Shown here one piece after another: positions 18,139 through 26,655 of a stretch of DNA of 64,000 nt (its first letter is position 1; the number at the start of each line of letters is the position of its first letter). Where the stretch lies: positions 1 to 64,000 of the forward strand of contig JBCBKU010000016.1 in the NCBI GenBank assembly GCA_038521345.1, read 5' to 3'. The position numbers were made by a program, and so were the translations under genes. Origin of the DNA: JBCBKU01 sp038521345. Lineage in GTDB: Bacteria > Pseudomonadota > Alphaproteobacteria > Rhodobacterales > Rhodobacteraceae. Below the pieces are notes generated by a model that made no database searches, had not been told where the DNA came from, and was given only the letters and a program-made list of their open reading frames with translations.

Positions 18139-20811
18139 ATGACCAACCTTGCTGAAATCCGCTCTACGTTTCTGGATTACTTTGCCCGGAACGGTCACGA
18201 GATCGTGCCGTCAAGCCCGCTTGTGCCCCGGAACGATCCAACGCTTATGTTCACAAATTCGGGGATGGTGCCGTTCAAGAACCTGTTCACCGGCCTCGAG
18301 ACACGGGACTACAAGCGCGCAACCACAGCGCAGAAATGCGTCCGCGCCGGCGGCAAGCACAACGACCTCGACAATGTCGGTTACACGGCGCGCCATCTCA
18401 CGTTCTTCGAGATGCTCGGCAACTTCTCGTTCGGCGATTACTTCAAGGATGACGCGATTCCCTTTGCATGGGAACTTCTGACCAAGGGGTTCCAACTCGA
18501 TACCGACAAGCTTTACGTGACGGTCTATCACACCGACGACGAGGCCGCGCGCATCTGGAAAAAGCTCGGGCTGGACGATGATCGCATTATCCGGATCGCC
18601 ACCGACGACAATTTCTGGCGCATGGGTCCCACGGGCCCCTGTGGCCCCTCGACCGAGATCTTCTACGATTTCGGACCGGAAATCTGGGGCGGCCTGCCCG
18701 GAACGCCCGAAGAGGATGGTGACCGGTACATCGAGATCTGGAACGTCGTCTTCATGCAAAACGAGCAGATGGAGGACGGTACGCTTCGCACGCTCAACAT
18801 GCAGTCCATCGACACGGGCATGGGGCTTGAGCGTTTCGCTGCACTGATGCAAGGCACCAACAACCTGTTCGAGACCGACCTGATGACGGCTCTGGTCGAA
18901 GCTTCGGCCGATGCGACATCCACGGACACTTCGGAAGAATTCCTGACCCATCATCGGGTCGTCGCGGATCATCTGCGTTCGACGTCGTTTCTCATGGCCG
19001 AAGGCGTGATGCCGTCAAATGAAGGGCGGGGCTATGTCTTGCGCCGGATCATGCGCCGCGCCATGCGCCACGCGCATATCCTTGGGGCGAAGGATCCGCT
19101 CATGCATCGGCTTGTGCCTTCACTGGTGCAGCAAATGGGCTCGCACTACCGCGAACTTCCGCAGGCTGAGGCCCTGATCACCGAGACTTTGCTTCTGGAG
19201 GAAACCCGCTTCCACCAAACGCTCGAACGGGGTCTGCGCCTGCTTGACGACGAGGTTGAAGCATTGCCTGAAGGGGCGAGTTTGCCTGGTGCCGCCGCCT
19301 TCAAGCTCTATGACACCTACGGATTTCCGCTTGACCTGACCCAGGACGCGCTTCGCGAAAAGGGCCGCGAGGTTGAAATCGAAGGCTTCGACGCAGCCAT
19401 GGCAGAGCAGAAGACCAAGGCGCGTGCAGCCTGGTCCGGTTCCGGCCAGTCCGCCGATGCCGCCGTCTGGTTCGACATTGCTGAGCGGGAAGGTGCCACG
19501 GATTTCCTCGGCTACGGTACAGAGACCGCCGAGGGTGTCGTGACCGCGTTGGTGCGCGACGGCGCTGAGGTGGCACAACTCGCGCCGGGCGAAACCGGCT
19601 GGGTTGTCCTGAACCAGACGCCGTTTTATGCCGAAAGCGGTGGGCAGGTCGGGGATACGGGCCAGTTCCGCCGGCTCGAGACCGAAACCGACGTCGCCGA
19701 TGTGACGGATACGCACAAAATGGCAGATGGCCGGGTTTTTGCCCATCAGGTGACCGTGCAAACGGGAACGTTTACGATCGGCGATGCGCTCCATCTGGGT
19801 GTGGATCATGCCCGCCGGAGCGCAATCCGCGCCAATCATTCGGCGACCCATCTGCTGCACGAGGCGCTGCGGGGCGCGCTCGGGGATCACGTGGCGCAGC
19901 GGGGCTCGCTCAATGCACCCGATCGACTGCGTTTTGACTTCAGCCACAACCAGGCGTTGAGCCTCGAGGACCTGGCCGCGGTCGAGGCCGAGGTCAACGC
20001 CTTCATCCGCCAGAATTCGCAGGTCGAAACGCGGATCATGACCCCGGATGACGCCCGCGCGCTTGGTGCACAGGCGCTCTTCGGCGAGAAGTACGGGGAC
20101 GAGGTGCGGGTCGTGTCCATGGGCAAGGCTGCAACCGGCAAGGGCAGCGATGGCCAAACCTGGTCGATCGAGCTCTGTGGTGGCACCCATGTCGCGCGGA
20201 CCGGGGATATCGGGGCGTTTGTTACTTTGGGCGACAGTGCGTCCTCGGCTGGCGTCCGCCGGATCGAGGCGCTGACCGGGCAGGCGGCACTCGACTACCT
20301 CTCGGGTCAGGATCATCGGCTGGCCGAGACGGCGTCGGTGCTGAAATCCCAGGCGTCCGAGGTGCCCGACCGGGTGCGCGCGCTTCTTGATGAACGCAAG
20401 GCCCTGCAAGCTGAACTCAGCGATCTTCGCAAGCGGCTGGCCCTTGGCGGCGGCGCCAGCGCCGGTCCCGAGACGCGCGAGGTGGGCGGCATCCGCCTTG
20501 CCGCGCAGGTTGTCGATGGGGTGACGGGCAAGGACCTGCCAAGCCTCATCGACGCGCAGAAAGCCGCGCTTGGCTCCGGCGTGGTCGTGCTGGTGGCGCC
20601 CGGAGAAGGCAAGGCTGCCGTCGCGGCCGGCGTGACCGAGGATCTGACTGGGCGGGTCTCGGCCGTCGACCTCGTCCGCGCCGCTGTGGCAGAACTCGGT
20701 GGAAAGGGCGGAGGCGGACGCCCGGACATGGCGCAGGGCGGCGGTCCCGACGGCACCCGGGCGGATGATGCCCTGCGCGCGGTGGAACAGGTGCTGGAGG
20801 GCCTGACATGA
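18139..20811 (+). CDS. alaS: Alanyl-tRNA synthetase
   Basis: Class II aminoacyl-tRNA synthetase of 890 residues that charges tRNA-Ala in the cytoplasm. The N-terminal catalytic part opens with IRSTFLDYFARNGHEIV and contains PTLMFTNSGM and GGKHNDLDNVG. The editing domain has the zinc-site HSATH (His567 and His571) and CGGTH (Cys680). The C-terminal C-Ala region follows, with a glycine-rich GGKGGGGRPDMAQGGG stretch. It is full length. The next gene overlaps its stop by 4 bases. Confidence 0.97.
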   Translation: MTNLAEIRSTFLDYFARNGHEIVPSSPLVPRNDPTLMFTNSGMVPFKNLFTGLETRDYKRATTAQKCVRAGGKHNDLDNVGYTARHLTFFEMLGNFSFGDYFKDDAIPFAWELLTKGFQLDTDKLYVTVYHTDDEAARIWKKLGLDDDRIIRIATDDNFWRMGPTGPCGPSTEIFYDFGPEIWGGLPGTPEEDGDRYIEIWNVVFMQNEQMEDGTLRTLNMQSIDTGMGLERFAALMQGTNNLFETDLMTALVEASADATSTDTSEEFLTHHRVVADHLRSTSFLMAEGVMPSNEGRGYVLRRIMRRAMRHAHILGAKDPLMHRLVPSLVQQMGSHYRELPQAEALITETLLLEETRFHQTLERGLRLLDDEVEALPEGASLPGAAAFKLYDTYGFPLDLTQDALREKGREVEIEGFDAAMAEQKTKARAAWSGSGQSADAAVWFDIAEREGATDFLGYGTETAEGVVTALVRDGAEVAQLAPGETGWVVLNQTPFYAESGGQVGDTGQFRRLETETDVADVTDTHKMADGRVFAHQVTVQTGTFTIGDALHLGVDHARRSAIRANHSATHLLHEALRGALGDHVAQRGSLNAPDRLRFDFSHNQALSLEDLAAVEAEVNAFIRQNSQVETRIMTPDDARALGAQALFGEKYGDEVRVVSMGKAATGKGSDGQTWSIELCGGTHVARTGDIGAFVTLGDSASSAGVRRIEALTGQAALDYLSGQDHRLAETASVLKSQASEVPDRVRALLDERKALQAELSDLRKRLALGGGASAGPETREVGGIRLAAQVVDGVTGKDLPSLIDAQKAALGSGVVVLVAPGEGKAAVAAGVTEDLTGRVSAVDLVRAAVAELGGKGGGGRPDMAQGGGPDGTRADDALRAVEQVLEGLT

Positions 20812-21092
20812 GCGCACTTTGGATTGGCCATATCGATGTCCACGACGAAGAGACTTACGGAAAGTACATTTCCGTCGCCTCCGAAGTCATCCCTGCCCAT
20901 GGGGGCGTATTTCTTGCCCGGGGCGGCGCTTTCGAACAATTCGAGGGCCGTGCCCGCGCGCGCCAGGTGGTGGCACGCTTTCCCAGCATGGACGCCGCCC
21001 GGTCGGCCTACAACGACCCGCGCTATCAGGACGCGTTGCGATGGGCCCACGCGGCGTCCGAGCGCGAATTGCTGATCGTCGAGGAGCTTTGA
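20808..21092 (+). CDS. DUF1330 domain protein
   Basis: Small cytoplasmic protein of 94 residues. The pattern from WIGHIDVHDEETYGKYISVASEVIPAHGGVFLARGG through VVARFPSMDAARSAYNDPRYQ matches the DUF1330 family, a ferredoxin-like (dimeric alpha-beta barrel) fold related to small monooxygenases. Its ATG overlaps the alaS stop in ATGA, so it is translated from the alaS message. The biochemical role of DUF1330 proteins is not established. Confidence 0.85.
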   Translation: MSALWIGHIDVHDEETYGKYISVASEVIPAHGGVFLARGGAFEQFEGRARARQVVARFPSMDAARSAYNDPRYQDALRWAHAASERELLIVEEL

Positions 21093-21111
21093 CGCGCTCA
21101 CGCTCGCCGAA

Positions 21112-21561
21112 TTGACGGCGCGCTACGCCGCGCCCGGTCGCATTGACTGGATCGGCCTCCGCCCTCTGCGGCTGGCCGAAATGGTGTCCGTGGACGCGGT
21201 TGAGGTGACCGAGGCGGGGTTGGCCGGCGACCATGCCCGGCCGGGCAAACGCGCGCTCACCCTGATCCAGTCCGAGCACCTGCCGGTCATCGCCGCACTT
21301 TCCGGTCTCGACCGGGTTGCGCCCGAGACGCTTCGCCGCAACCTCGTCGTCTCCGGGCTCAACATTGGTGCGTTTCGGGGCGCGGCGCTTGGCCTTGGCA
21401 CCGCGGTGATCGAGATCACGGGCCCCTGCGCTCCGTGTTCGCGCATGGAGACGGCGCTTGGGCATGGGGGCTATACCGCCATGCGCGGCCATGGCGGCTG
21501 GTGCGCCAAGGTCTTGACCGAGGGCCATATCCGCCTGGGCGACCCGGTTCGCCCGGTCTGA
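21112..21561 (+). CDS. MOSC domain protein
   Basis: 149 residues with the MOSC beta-barrel found in molybdenum cofactor sulfurases and in sulfur-handling enzymes such as YiiM. The pattern GLAGDHARPGKRALTLIQSEHLPVIAAL, RNLVVSGLNI and GPCAPCSRME, with the conserved motif cysteine, supports the call. The frame is closed by a stop at 21073 and has no ATG or GTG before the family homology begins; TTG 21112 is the only common start codon, and no clear ribosome binding site precedes it. The nearest, GAGGAG, is 25 bases away. It probably depends on translation of the gene just upstream. Confidence 0.8.
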   Translation: MTARYAAPGRIDWIGLRPLRLAEMVSVDAVEVTEAGLAGDHARPGKRALTLIQSEHLPVIAALSGLDRVAPETLRRNLVVSGLNIGAFRGAALGLGTAVIEITGPCAPCSRMETALGHGGYTAMRGHGGWCAKVLTEGHIRLGDPVRPV

Positions 21562-21608
21562 TCCTCATCTTGGACCAGGTACGCATCCCCGCCCGAAGGG
21601 CGACCGGC

Positions 21609-21631
21609 AAAAACGTGCGGCCGAAGGCCGC
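21609..21631 (-). terminator. Rho-independent terminator of typA
   Basis: Read on the minus strand: GCGGCC-TTC-GGCCGC followed by ACG and TTTTT. It begins 12 bases after the typA stop codon. Confidence 0.6.
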
Positions 21632-21642
21632 TCCGCGCAGGG

Positions 21643-23460
21643 TCAGGCGCTTCGGGCCTGCCGTTTGCGTTCATGGGGATCGAGGAAGCGCTTCCGAAGG
21701 CGGATCGCGTTCGGCGTGACCTCGACCAGTTCGTCATCGTCGATATAGGCGATTGCCTCTTCAAGGCTCATCCGGACCGGTGTCGTCAGTGTCACCGCAT
21801 CGTCCTTGCCCGAGGCGCGCACATTGGTGAGTTTCTTGCCCTTAAGCGGGTTTACCTCGAGATCGTTCTCACGCGAATGCTCGCCGATCACCATCCCCTC
21901 GTAAACGTCCTCCTGGGCGCCGATGAACAGGCGGCCGCGCTCTTCAAGGTTCCAGAGCGCATAGGCCACCGACTGGCCCGCACCCATGGCGATCAGGACG
22001 CCTGCGCGGCGGCCGGGAATCGGACCCTTGTGGGGCACCCAGCCGTGGAAGACCCGGTTCAAGACCCCGGTTCCCCGCGTGTCCGTCAGAAACTCGCCGT
22101 GATACCCGATCAGCCCGCGGGATGGCACATGGGCGACGATCCGGGTTTTGCCTGATCCGCCCGGCTTCATTTCGGCCAGATCTCCGCGGCGCGGACCGGT
22201 GAGTTTCTCGATCACAGCACCCGTATGCTCGTCATCCACATCGATGGTGACCTCTTCGACCGGCTCCAGGCGCTGGCCCTCCTCCTCGCGCATCAGCACC
22301 TGCGGCCGCGAGATTGAAAGCTCGAACCCTTCGCGCCGCATGTTCTCGATCAGGACGCCCATTTGCAGTTCGCCGCGTCCGGCAACTTCGAACGCCTCGC
22401 CGCCGGGCGTGTCCGTGACGCGGATCGCCACGTTCTGTTCGGCCTCTTTCATAAGGCGTTCGCGGATGACCCGCGACTGCACCTTCTTCCCGTCGCGGCC
22501 GGCGAGCGGGCTGTCATTGATCCCGAAAGTCACAGAGATCGTCGGGGGATCGATGGGCTGGGCGGGCAGGGGCTCATCCACTGCCAACGCTGCGATCGTG
22601 TCCGACACGGTCGATTTCGACATGCCGGCTAGCGAGACGATGTCCCCCGCCACGGCCTCGTCGATGGGTGCTTGGGCGAGCCCCCGGAAGGCAAGGATCT
22701 TTGTCACCCTAAATTGCTCGATCTGCTGGCCGACGCGACTGATCGCCTGAACCGTGGCGCCGGTCTTCAGGCGCCCGGATTCCACGCGTCCCGTCAAGAT
22801 GCGTCCGATGAACGGATCGGCGCCCAGCGTCGTCGCCAGCATGCGGAAATCCTCGCCCTCACGCGCCGTCTGGCGTGGCGGTGGCACATGGCGCACGATG
22901 AGGTTGAATAGCGCATCGAGATTGGCACGAGGCCCGTCGAGGTCCTCGTCAGCCCAGCCGCTGCGTCCGCTGGCATAGAGATGCGGAAAGTCGAGCTGGT
23001 CCTCGTCGGCGTCCAGTGCGGCAAAAAGATCAAAGACCTCGTCCAGTGCCCGGTCTGGTTCGGCATCCGGCTTGTCGACCTTGTTCAGCACCACGATGGG
23101 CCGAAGCCCCAGCGCGAGGGCCTTGGAGGTGACGAACTTGGTCTGGGGCATCGGACCTTCGGCGGCATCGACCAAGAGCACCACGCCATCAACCATCGAC
23201 AGAATACGTTCCACCTCGCCACCGAAATCCGCGTGACCCGGCGTGTCGACGATGTTGATCCGAGTGCCCTTCCATTCGACCGATGTCGCCTTGGCCAGAA
23301 TCGTGATCCCGCGTTCTCGTTCGAGGTCGTTCGAATCCATGGCGCGTTCGGCCACGGATTCGTTGGCGCGAAACGCGCCGGATTGCTTCAATAGCTCGTC
23401 GACCAGTGTGGTTTTGCCGTGGTCGACATGGGCAATGATCGCGACGTTGCGAAGATCCAT
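21643..23460 (-). CDS. typA: Ribosome-binding GTPase TypA/BipA
   Basis: Translational GTPase of 605 residues related to EF-G and LepA, acting on ribosomes under stress and in 50S assembly. G1 is AHVDHGKTT at residues 10-18, G3 is DTPGHADFGGEVER, G4 is NKVDKPDAEPDR. EF-G-like domains follow, and the TypA-specific C-terminal end with RLRKRFLDPHERKR is intact. A GGACCCTCCC ribosome binding region precedes ATG 23460. It is a monocistronic gene with a terminator just after the stop. Confidence 0.97.
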   Translation of the reverse strand: MDLRNVAIIAHVDHGKTTLVDELLKQSGAFRANESVAERAMDSNDLERERGITILAKATSVEWKGTRINIVDTPGHADFGGEVERILSMVDGVVLLVDAAEGPMPQTKFVTSKALALGLRPIVVLNKVDKPDAEPDRALDEVFDLFAALDADEDQLDFPHLYASGRSGWADEDLDGPRANLDALFNLIVRHVPPPRQTAREGEDFRMLATTLGADPFIGRILTGRVESGRLKTGATVQAISRVGQQIEQFRVTKILAFRGLAQAPIDEAVAGDIVSLAGMSKSTVSDTIAALAVDEPLPAQPIDPPTISVTFGINDSPLAGRDGKKVQSRVIRERLMKEAEQNVAIRVTDTPGGEAFEVAGRGELQMGVLIENMRREGFELSISRPQVLMREEEGQRLEPVEEVTIDVDDEHTGAVIEKLTGPRRGDLAEMKPGGSGKTRIVAHVPSRGLIGYHGEFLTDTRGTGVLNRVFHGWVPHKGPIPGRRAGVLIAMGAGQSVAYALWNLEERGRLFIGAQEDVYEGMVIGEHSRENDLEVNPLKGKKLTNVRASGKDDAVTLTTPVRMSLEEAIAYIDDDELVEVTPNAIRLRKRFLDPHERKRQARSA

Positions 23461-23521
23461 GGGAGGGTCCTGATGCTGCTCGGCTGCCCCCTAGCGCGCG
23501 CGCGCGGGAATGGCCAGCGTG

Positions 23522-23854
23522 TCAATGCCCCGCGGTGGATGAGAAGACCTGAATGACGACAACACCGGCCACGATCAGGCTCATGCCAAGGATTGCGGGC
23601 AAATCGAGTCGCTGCCCGAAGACCGTCCAGCCGATCACGGCGATGGCGACGATGCCCACGGCGGACCAGAGCGCATAGGCCACACCCACCGGGATGGTAC
23701 GCAAGGCCAGAGCGAGAAAGAAGAACGCCGTGCCGTACCCTGCGACAACCAGGATCGAGGGCAGGAGCCGCGTAAACCCGTCGGACGCCTTGAGTGCCGA
23801 GGTCCCGATGATTTCGCCGACGATGGCGAGCGCAAGAGCAGCGTAGGCGGGCAT
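23522..23854 (-). CDS. Small multidrug resistance (SMR) family protein
   Basis: 110 residues, four transmembrane helices, the EmrE/SugE architecture. The essential membrane glutamate is Glu14 in the first helix (ALAIVGEIIGTSALK), and the second half has the YALWSAVG motif with the conserved tryptophan. These proteins are antiporters working as dimers on cationic drugs, polyamines or guanidinium. With a single gene next to a YitT protein rather than a paired SMR gene, a homodimer is expected. The substrate class (EmrE-like or Gdx-like) was not settled. Confidence 0.88.
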   Translation of the reverse strand: MPAYAALALAIVGEIIGTSALKASDGFTRLLPSILVVAGYGTAFFFLALALRTIPVGVAYALWSAVGIVAIAVIGWTVFGQRLDLPAILGMSLIVAGVVVIQVFSSTAGH

Positions 23855-23866
23855 GCGGGGTCTCTC

Positions 23867-24478
23867 CTATCTGGCGACATAGCGATCACTGCGGTGATTC
23901 ACCGCGATGATCAGGTTGACGACCACGGCGCCCAGCAGAGACCATGCCACGAGCACCGGGTCGAGCACGAAGGCGGCCGCCGCGAACAGAAGCCCGTCGA
24001 ATCCGAGCTGAATCCAGCCCGCCTGTATTCCGAGCCGCTCCTGCACGAGAAGTGCCAGGACGCCGATCCCGCCAAGGGACCCGCCGTGCCGGAAGACAAC
24101 GATGAGGCCGAGACCGATCATCGCGCCGGCCATGACCGCGCCAAGGATCGGGTCCAGTCGCTCGATCACGAGGAGGCGCGGCAAGATTTCGGCCATGGCC
24201 GAGACCATCGCCACCGCGATGAAGGTCTTGATCGTGAAGCGCGGCCCAAGGCGGAACCAGCCAAGCAGGTAAAAAGGCACGTTTACGGCAAAGAAGACTG
24301 TCCCAAAGGACCAGCTGGTGACATAGGACAGCAGCACCGCGAGACCTGCGGTTTGTCCGGTGACCAGACCGAGATGCGTGAGGAACTGGACGCCGAGCGC
24401 GCACATGGCCGTCCCCAGCAGAAAGGCCTGCGTATCTTCAAGCAGACTGTGTTCGAGGCGTTTGTGCGGTTCGGCCAT
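23867..24478 (-). CDS. YitT-family membrane protein
   Basis: 203 residues with five or six hydrophobic helices. The pattern LGLVTGQTAGLAVLLSYVT near residue 36 and FRHGGSLGGIGVLALLVQ near residue 128 match the N-terminal domain of YitT (DUF161) proteins; the C-terminal cytosolic DUF2179 domain found in many YitT proteins is missing. It lies 12 bases upstream of the SMR gene on the same strand, so the two are probably cotranscribed. Function of this family is not established. Confidence 0.82.
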   Translation of the reverse strand: MAEPHKRLEHSLLEDTQAFLLGTAMCALGVQFLTHLGLVTGQTAGLAVLLSYVTSWSFGTVFFAVNVPFYLLGWFRLGPRFTIKTFIAVAMVSAMAEILPRLLVIERLDPILGAVMAGAMIGLGLIVVFRHGGSLGGIGVLALLVQERLGIQAGWIQLGFDGLLFAAAAFVLDPVLVAWSLLGAVVVNLIIAVNHRSDRYVAR

Positions 24479-24517
24479 GGGCGGGCTGCTGCCACGGGGC
24501 GGCAGGTCTGTCCAGCC

Positions 24518-24976
24518 TTAGAGGGGCAGGGCGGTCGTCTCTTTCAGTTCTTCCATGACGAACGAGGCGGAGACATCGCGCATCGCCACCTTTTCGATCA
24601 GCCGCCGGTAGAGCCGGTCGTAGCCGGCCATATCGGCCACCTGGGCGCGCACTAGGTAATCGAGGTCGCCCGACATCCGGTACGCGCCCAGAATCTCTGG
24701 CATCTCCCGTGTGGCGCGGCGAAATGCGGCAAGCCAGTCGGGCTCGTGCCGACTGGTCCGGATCTGGATAAACACGGTCAGCGGTACGCCCACGCGAACA
24801 GGGTCCAGAAGCGCAACGCGACCCCGGATGATCCCCGCGTCCTCAAGCGCCCGAACGCGCCGCCACGTGGCGTTCCGGCTGAGCCCGATGGCGTCACCCA
24901 GCGCCTCAAGACCCAGATCCGCATCGCGTTGAAGTATCGTCAGGATCCGTCGGTCAGTATCGTCAATTTTTCCCAT
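24518..24976 (-). CDS. Lrp/AsnC-family transcription regulator
   Basis: 152 residues: an N-terminal winged helix-turn-helix (DDTDRRILTILQRDADLGLEALGDAIGLSRNATWRRVRALEDAGII) and a C-terminal RAM ligand-binding domain with MSGDLDYLVRAQVADMAGYDRLYRRLIEKV. This is a complete Lrp-type regulator that senses amino acids and forms dimers or octamers. It is upstream of the YitT-SMR pair by 39 bases on the same strand, so it may regulate these exporters or its own gene; that is inference. It diverges from the DUF6356 gene. Confidence 0.92.
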   Translation of the reverse strand: MGKIDDTDRRILTILQRDADLGLEALGDAIGLSRNATWRRVRALEDAGIIRGRVALLDPVRVGVPLTVFIQIRTSRHEPDWLAAFRRATREMPEILGAYRMSGDLDYLVRAQVADMAGYDRLYRRLIEKVAMRDVSASFVMEELKETTALPL

Positions 24977-25089
24977 GAAAGGATGATTACTTGGGATGGT
25001 CTTGCGTGAAAAGTGTCGGTGGCCAGAGAATTGGGACGTTTTACCGCCGCAGTCGAATTACTCTGCCTGAACAAACACCGGAGGGCTCC

Positions 25090-25296
25090 ATGATCGACCG
25101 CGTCTTTCTCGACCATCCTCGCTCAGTCGAGGAAAGTTATGCCGAACACGCCATGTTTGCGGGCCGCTTTTCTTGGCGTCTGTTTTGCGCCGCTGGTGCG
25201 GCAGCGGTTCATGCAGTGATCCCCTGTCTCTTCGAGAAGACGGCGAGCCGGATTGTCGCGGACCTCTACGCCCGGACCCACAATCGCGGTCAATAA
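25090..25296 (+). CDS. DUF6356-family small membrane-associated protein
   Basis: 68 residues. The N-terminal MIDRVFLDHPRSVEESYAEHAMFAGRF followed by one hydrophobic helix (LFCAAGAAAVHAVIPCLF) and FEKTASRIVADLYAR matches a short alphaproteobacterial family of unknown function (DUF6356). The frame is open farther upstream, but ATG 25090 has a GGAGGG ribosome binding site. Its stop codon overlaps the T-run of the convergent icd terminator. Confidence 0.75.
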   Translation: MIDRVFLDHPRSVEESYAEHAMFAGRFSWRLFCAAGAAAVHAVIPCLFEKTASRIVADLYARTHNRGQ

Positions 25297-25317
25297 AAAG
25301 GGCGGCCGAAGCCGCCC
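25291..25317 (-). terminator. Rho-independent terminator of icd
   Basis: Read on the minus strand: GGGCGGC-TTCG-GCCGCCC followed by TTTTTATTG. The TTCG tetraloop and T-run make a strong terminator 23 bases after the icd stop. Confidence 0.88.
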
Positions 25318-25340
25318 CTGTTGCTGCCCGCTGCTCCGCC

Positions 25341-26555
25341 CTAGCCCGCAAGGGCGGCGTTCAGGTTCTCGTCGATCTTCTCGAGGAAGCCTTCGGTCGT
25401 CAGCCATGTCTGGTCCGGACCCACGAGCAAAGCGAGGTCCTTGGTCATCGATCCGCTTTCCACGGTGTCGACGATCACCTTCTCCAGCGTTTCAGCAAAG
25501 TTTCTCAGCGGTTCATTACCGTCGAGTTTCGCTCGGTGCTTCAGCCCGCCGGTCCACGCGAAGATCGATGCGATCGAGTTCGTCGATGTGGCTTCGCCCT
25601 TCTGATGCTGGCGATAGTGGCGGGTGACGGTGCCATGGGCCGCTTCGGCTTCGACGATCTTTCCGTCCGGCGTCATCAGCTGCGATGTCATGAGGCCGAG
25701 CGAGCCAAAACCCTGCGCGACCGTGTCGGACTGGACGTCTCCGTCGTAGTTCTTACAGGCCCAGACGAACCCGCCCGACCACTTCATCGCCGCGGCAACC
25801 ATGTCGTCGATCAACCGGTGTTCATAGGTGATGCCGGCTTCCTTGAACTTCTCTGCGAACTCTTCCTCGAAGATCCGCTGGAAGATCAGCATGAACTGCC
25901 CGTCATATTGCTTGAGGATCGTGTTCTTTGTCGACAAGTAGACGGGCCATCCGAGGTTCAGCCCGTAATTCATTGATGCACGGGCAAAATCCTCGATCGA
26001 TTTATCGAGGTTGTACATGCCCATGTAGACGCCGGAGGACGGAGCCTGAAAGACTTCGTGCTCGATCACTTCGCCGTCTTCGCCGACGAACTTCATCGAC
26101 AGCGTGCCGGGTCCGGGGAACTTGATGTCGGTCGCGCGGTACTGGTCGCCGAAGGCGTGGCGGCCGATGACGATGGGTTGCGTCCAGCCGGGGACAAGCC
26201 GCGGCACGTTCTTGCAGATGATCGGCGCCCGGAAAACGACGCCGCCAAGGATGTTCCTGATCGTGCCGTTCGGGCTGCGCCACATCTTCTTCAGGCCAAA
26301 CTCTTCAACGCGGGCTTCGTCCGGCGTGATGGTCGCGCATTTGACAGCCACGCCGATTTCCTTGGTCTTCTCGGCCGCGTCGATCGTGATCTGGTCCTCG
26401 GTCCGGTCACGCTCTTCGATCCCGAGATCGTAATAAAGCAGATCGATGTCGAGATAGGGCAGGATCAGCTTGTCCTTGATAAAAGCCCAGATGATCCGGG
26501 TCATTTCATCGCCGTCCATTTCGACGATGGGGTTCTCGACTTTGATCTTAGACAT
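25341..26555 (-). CDS. icd: Isocitrate dehydrogenase (NADP+)
   Basis: TCA-cycle enzyme that converts isocitrate to 2-oxoglutarate and makes NADPH. At 404 residues, starting MSKIKVENPIVEMDGDEMTRIIW, it belongs to the eukaryote-like (type II) NADP-IDH group that is common in alphaproteobacteria, not the E. coli type. Substrate and metal residues lie in GTIRNILGG, the MKWSGGFVWACKNYDGDV block and the EAAHGTVTRHYR NADP site. Ribosome binding site GGAGGG precedes ATG 26555. It is monocistronic, with a strong terminator. Confidence 0.97.
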   Translation of the reverse strand: MSKIKVENPIVEMDGDEMTRIIWAFIKDKLILPYLDIDLLYYDLGIEERDRTEDQITIDAAEKTKEIGVAVKCATITPDEARVEEFGLKKMWRSPNGTIRNILGGVVFRAPIICKNVPRLVPGWTQPIVIGRHAFGDQYRATDIKFPGPGTLSMKFVGEDGEVIEHEVFQAPSSGVYMGMYNLDKSIEDFARASMNYGLNLGWPVYLSTKNTILKQYDGQFMLIFQRIFEEEFAEKFKEAGITYEHRLIDDMVAAAMKWSGGFVWACKNYDGDVQSDTVAQGFGSLGLMTSQLMTPDGKIVEAEAAHGTVTRHYRQHQKGEATSTNSIASIFAWTGGLKHRAKLDGNEPLRNFAETLEKVIVDTVESGSMTKDLALLVGPDQTWLTTEGFLEKIDENLNAALAG

Positions 26556-26623
26556 AGGGTCCCTCCGGGCGCGTGATTCCTTGCCCGGCGCTATAACGGA
26601 TCACCGGGCGCGGGAAAAGGCTG

Positions 26624-26639
26624 GTATACGCTTGTATAC
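26624..26639. promoter_or_regulatory. Paired GTATAC palindromes upstream of icd
   Basis: GTATAC-GCTT-GTATAC: two copies of a self-complementary hexamer, 10 bases apart centre to centre (one helix turn), in the 100-base gap between icd and the HD-domain gene. On the minus strand it lies just upstream of a plausible icd promoter (TTTTCC, 17 bases, TATAGC). It looks like a site for a dimeric regulator. Confidence 0.4.
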
Positions 26640-26655
26640 TGATATGTCGCAGCGG

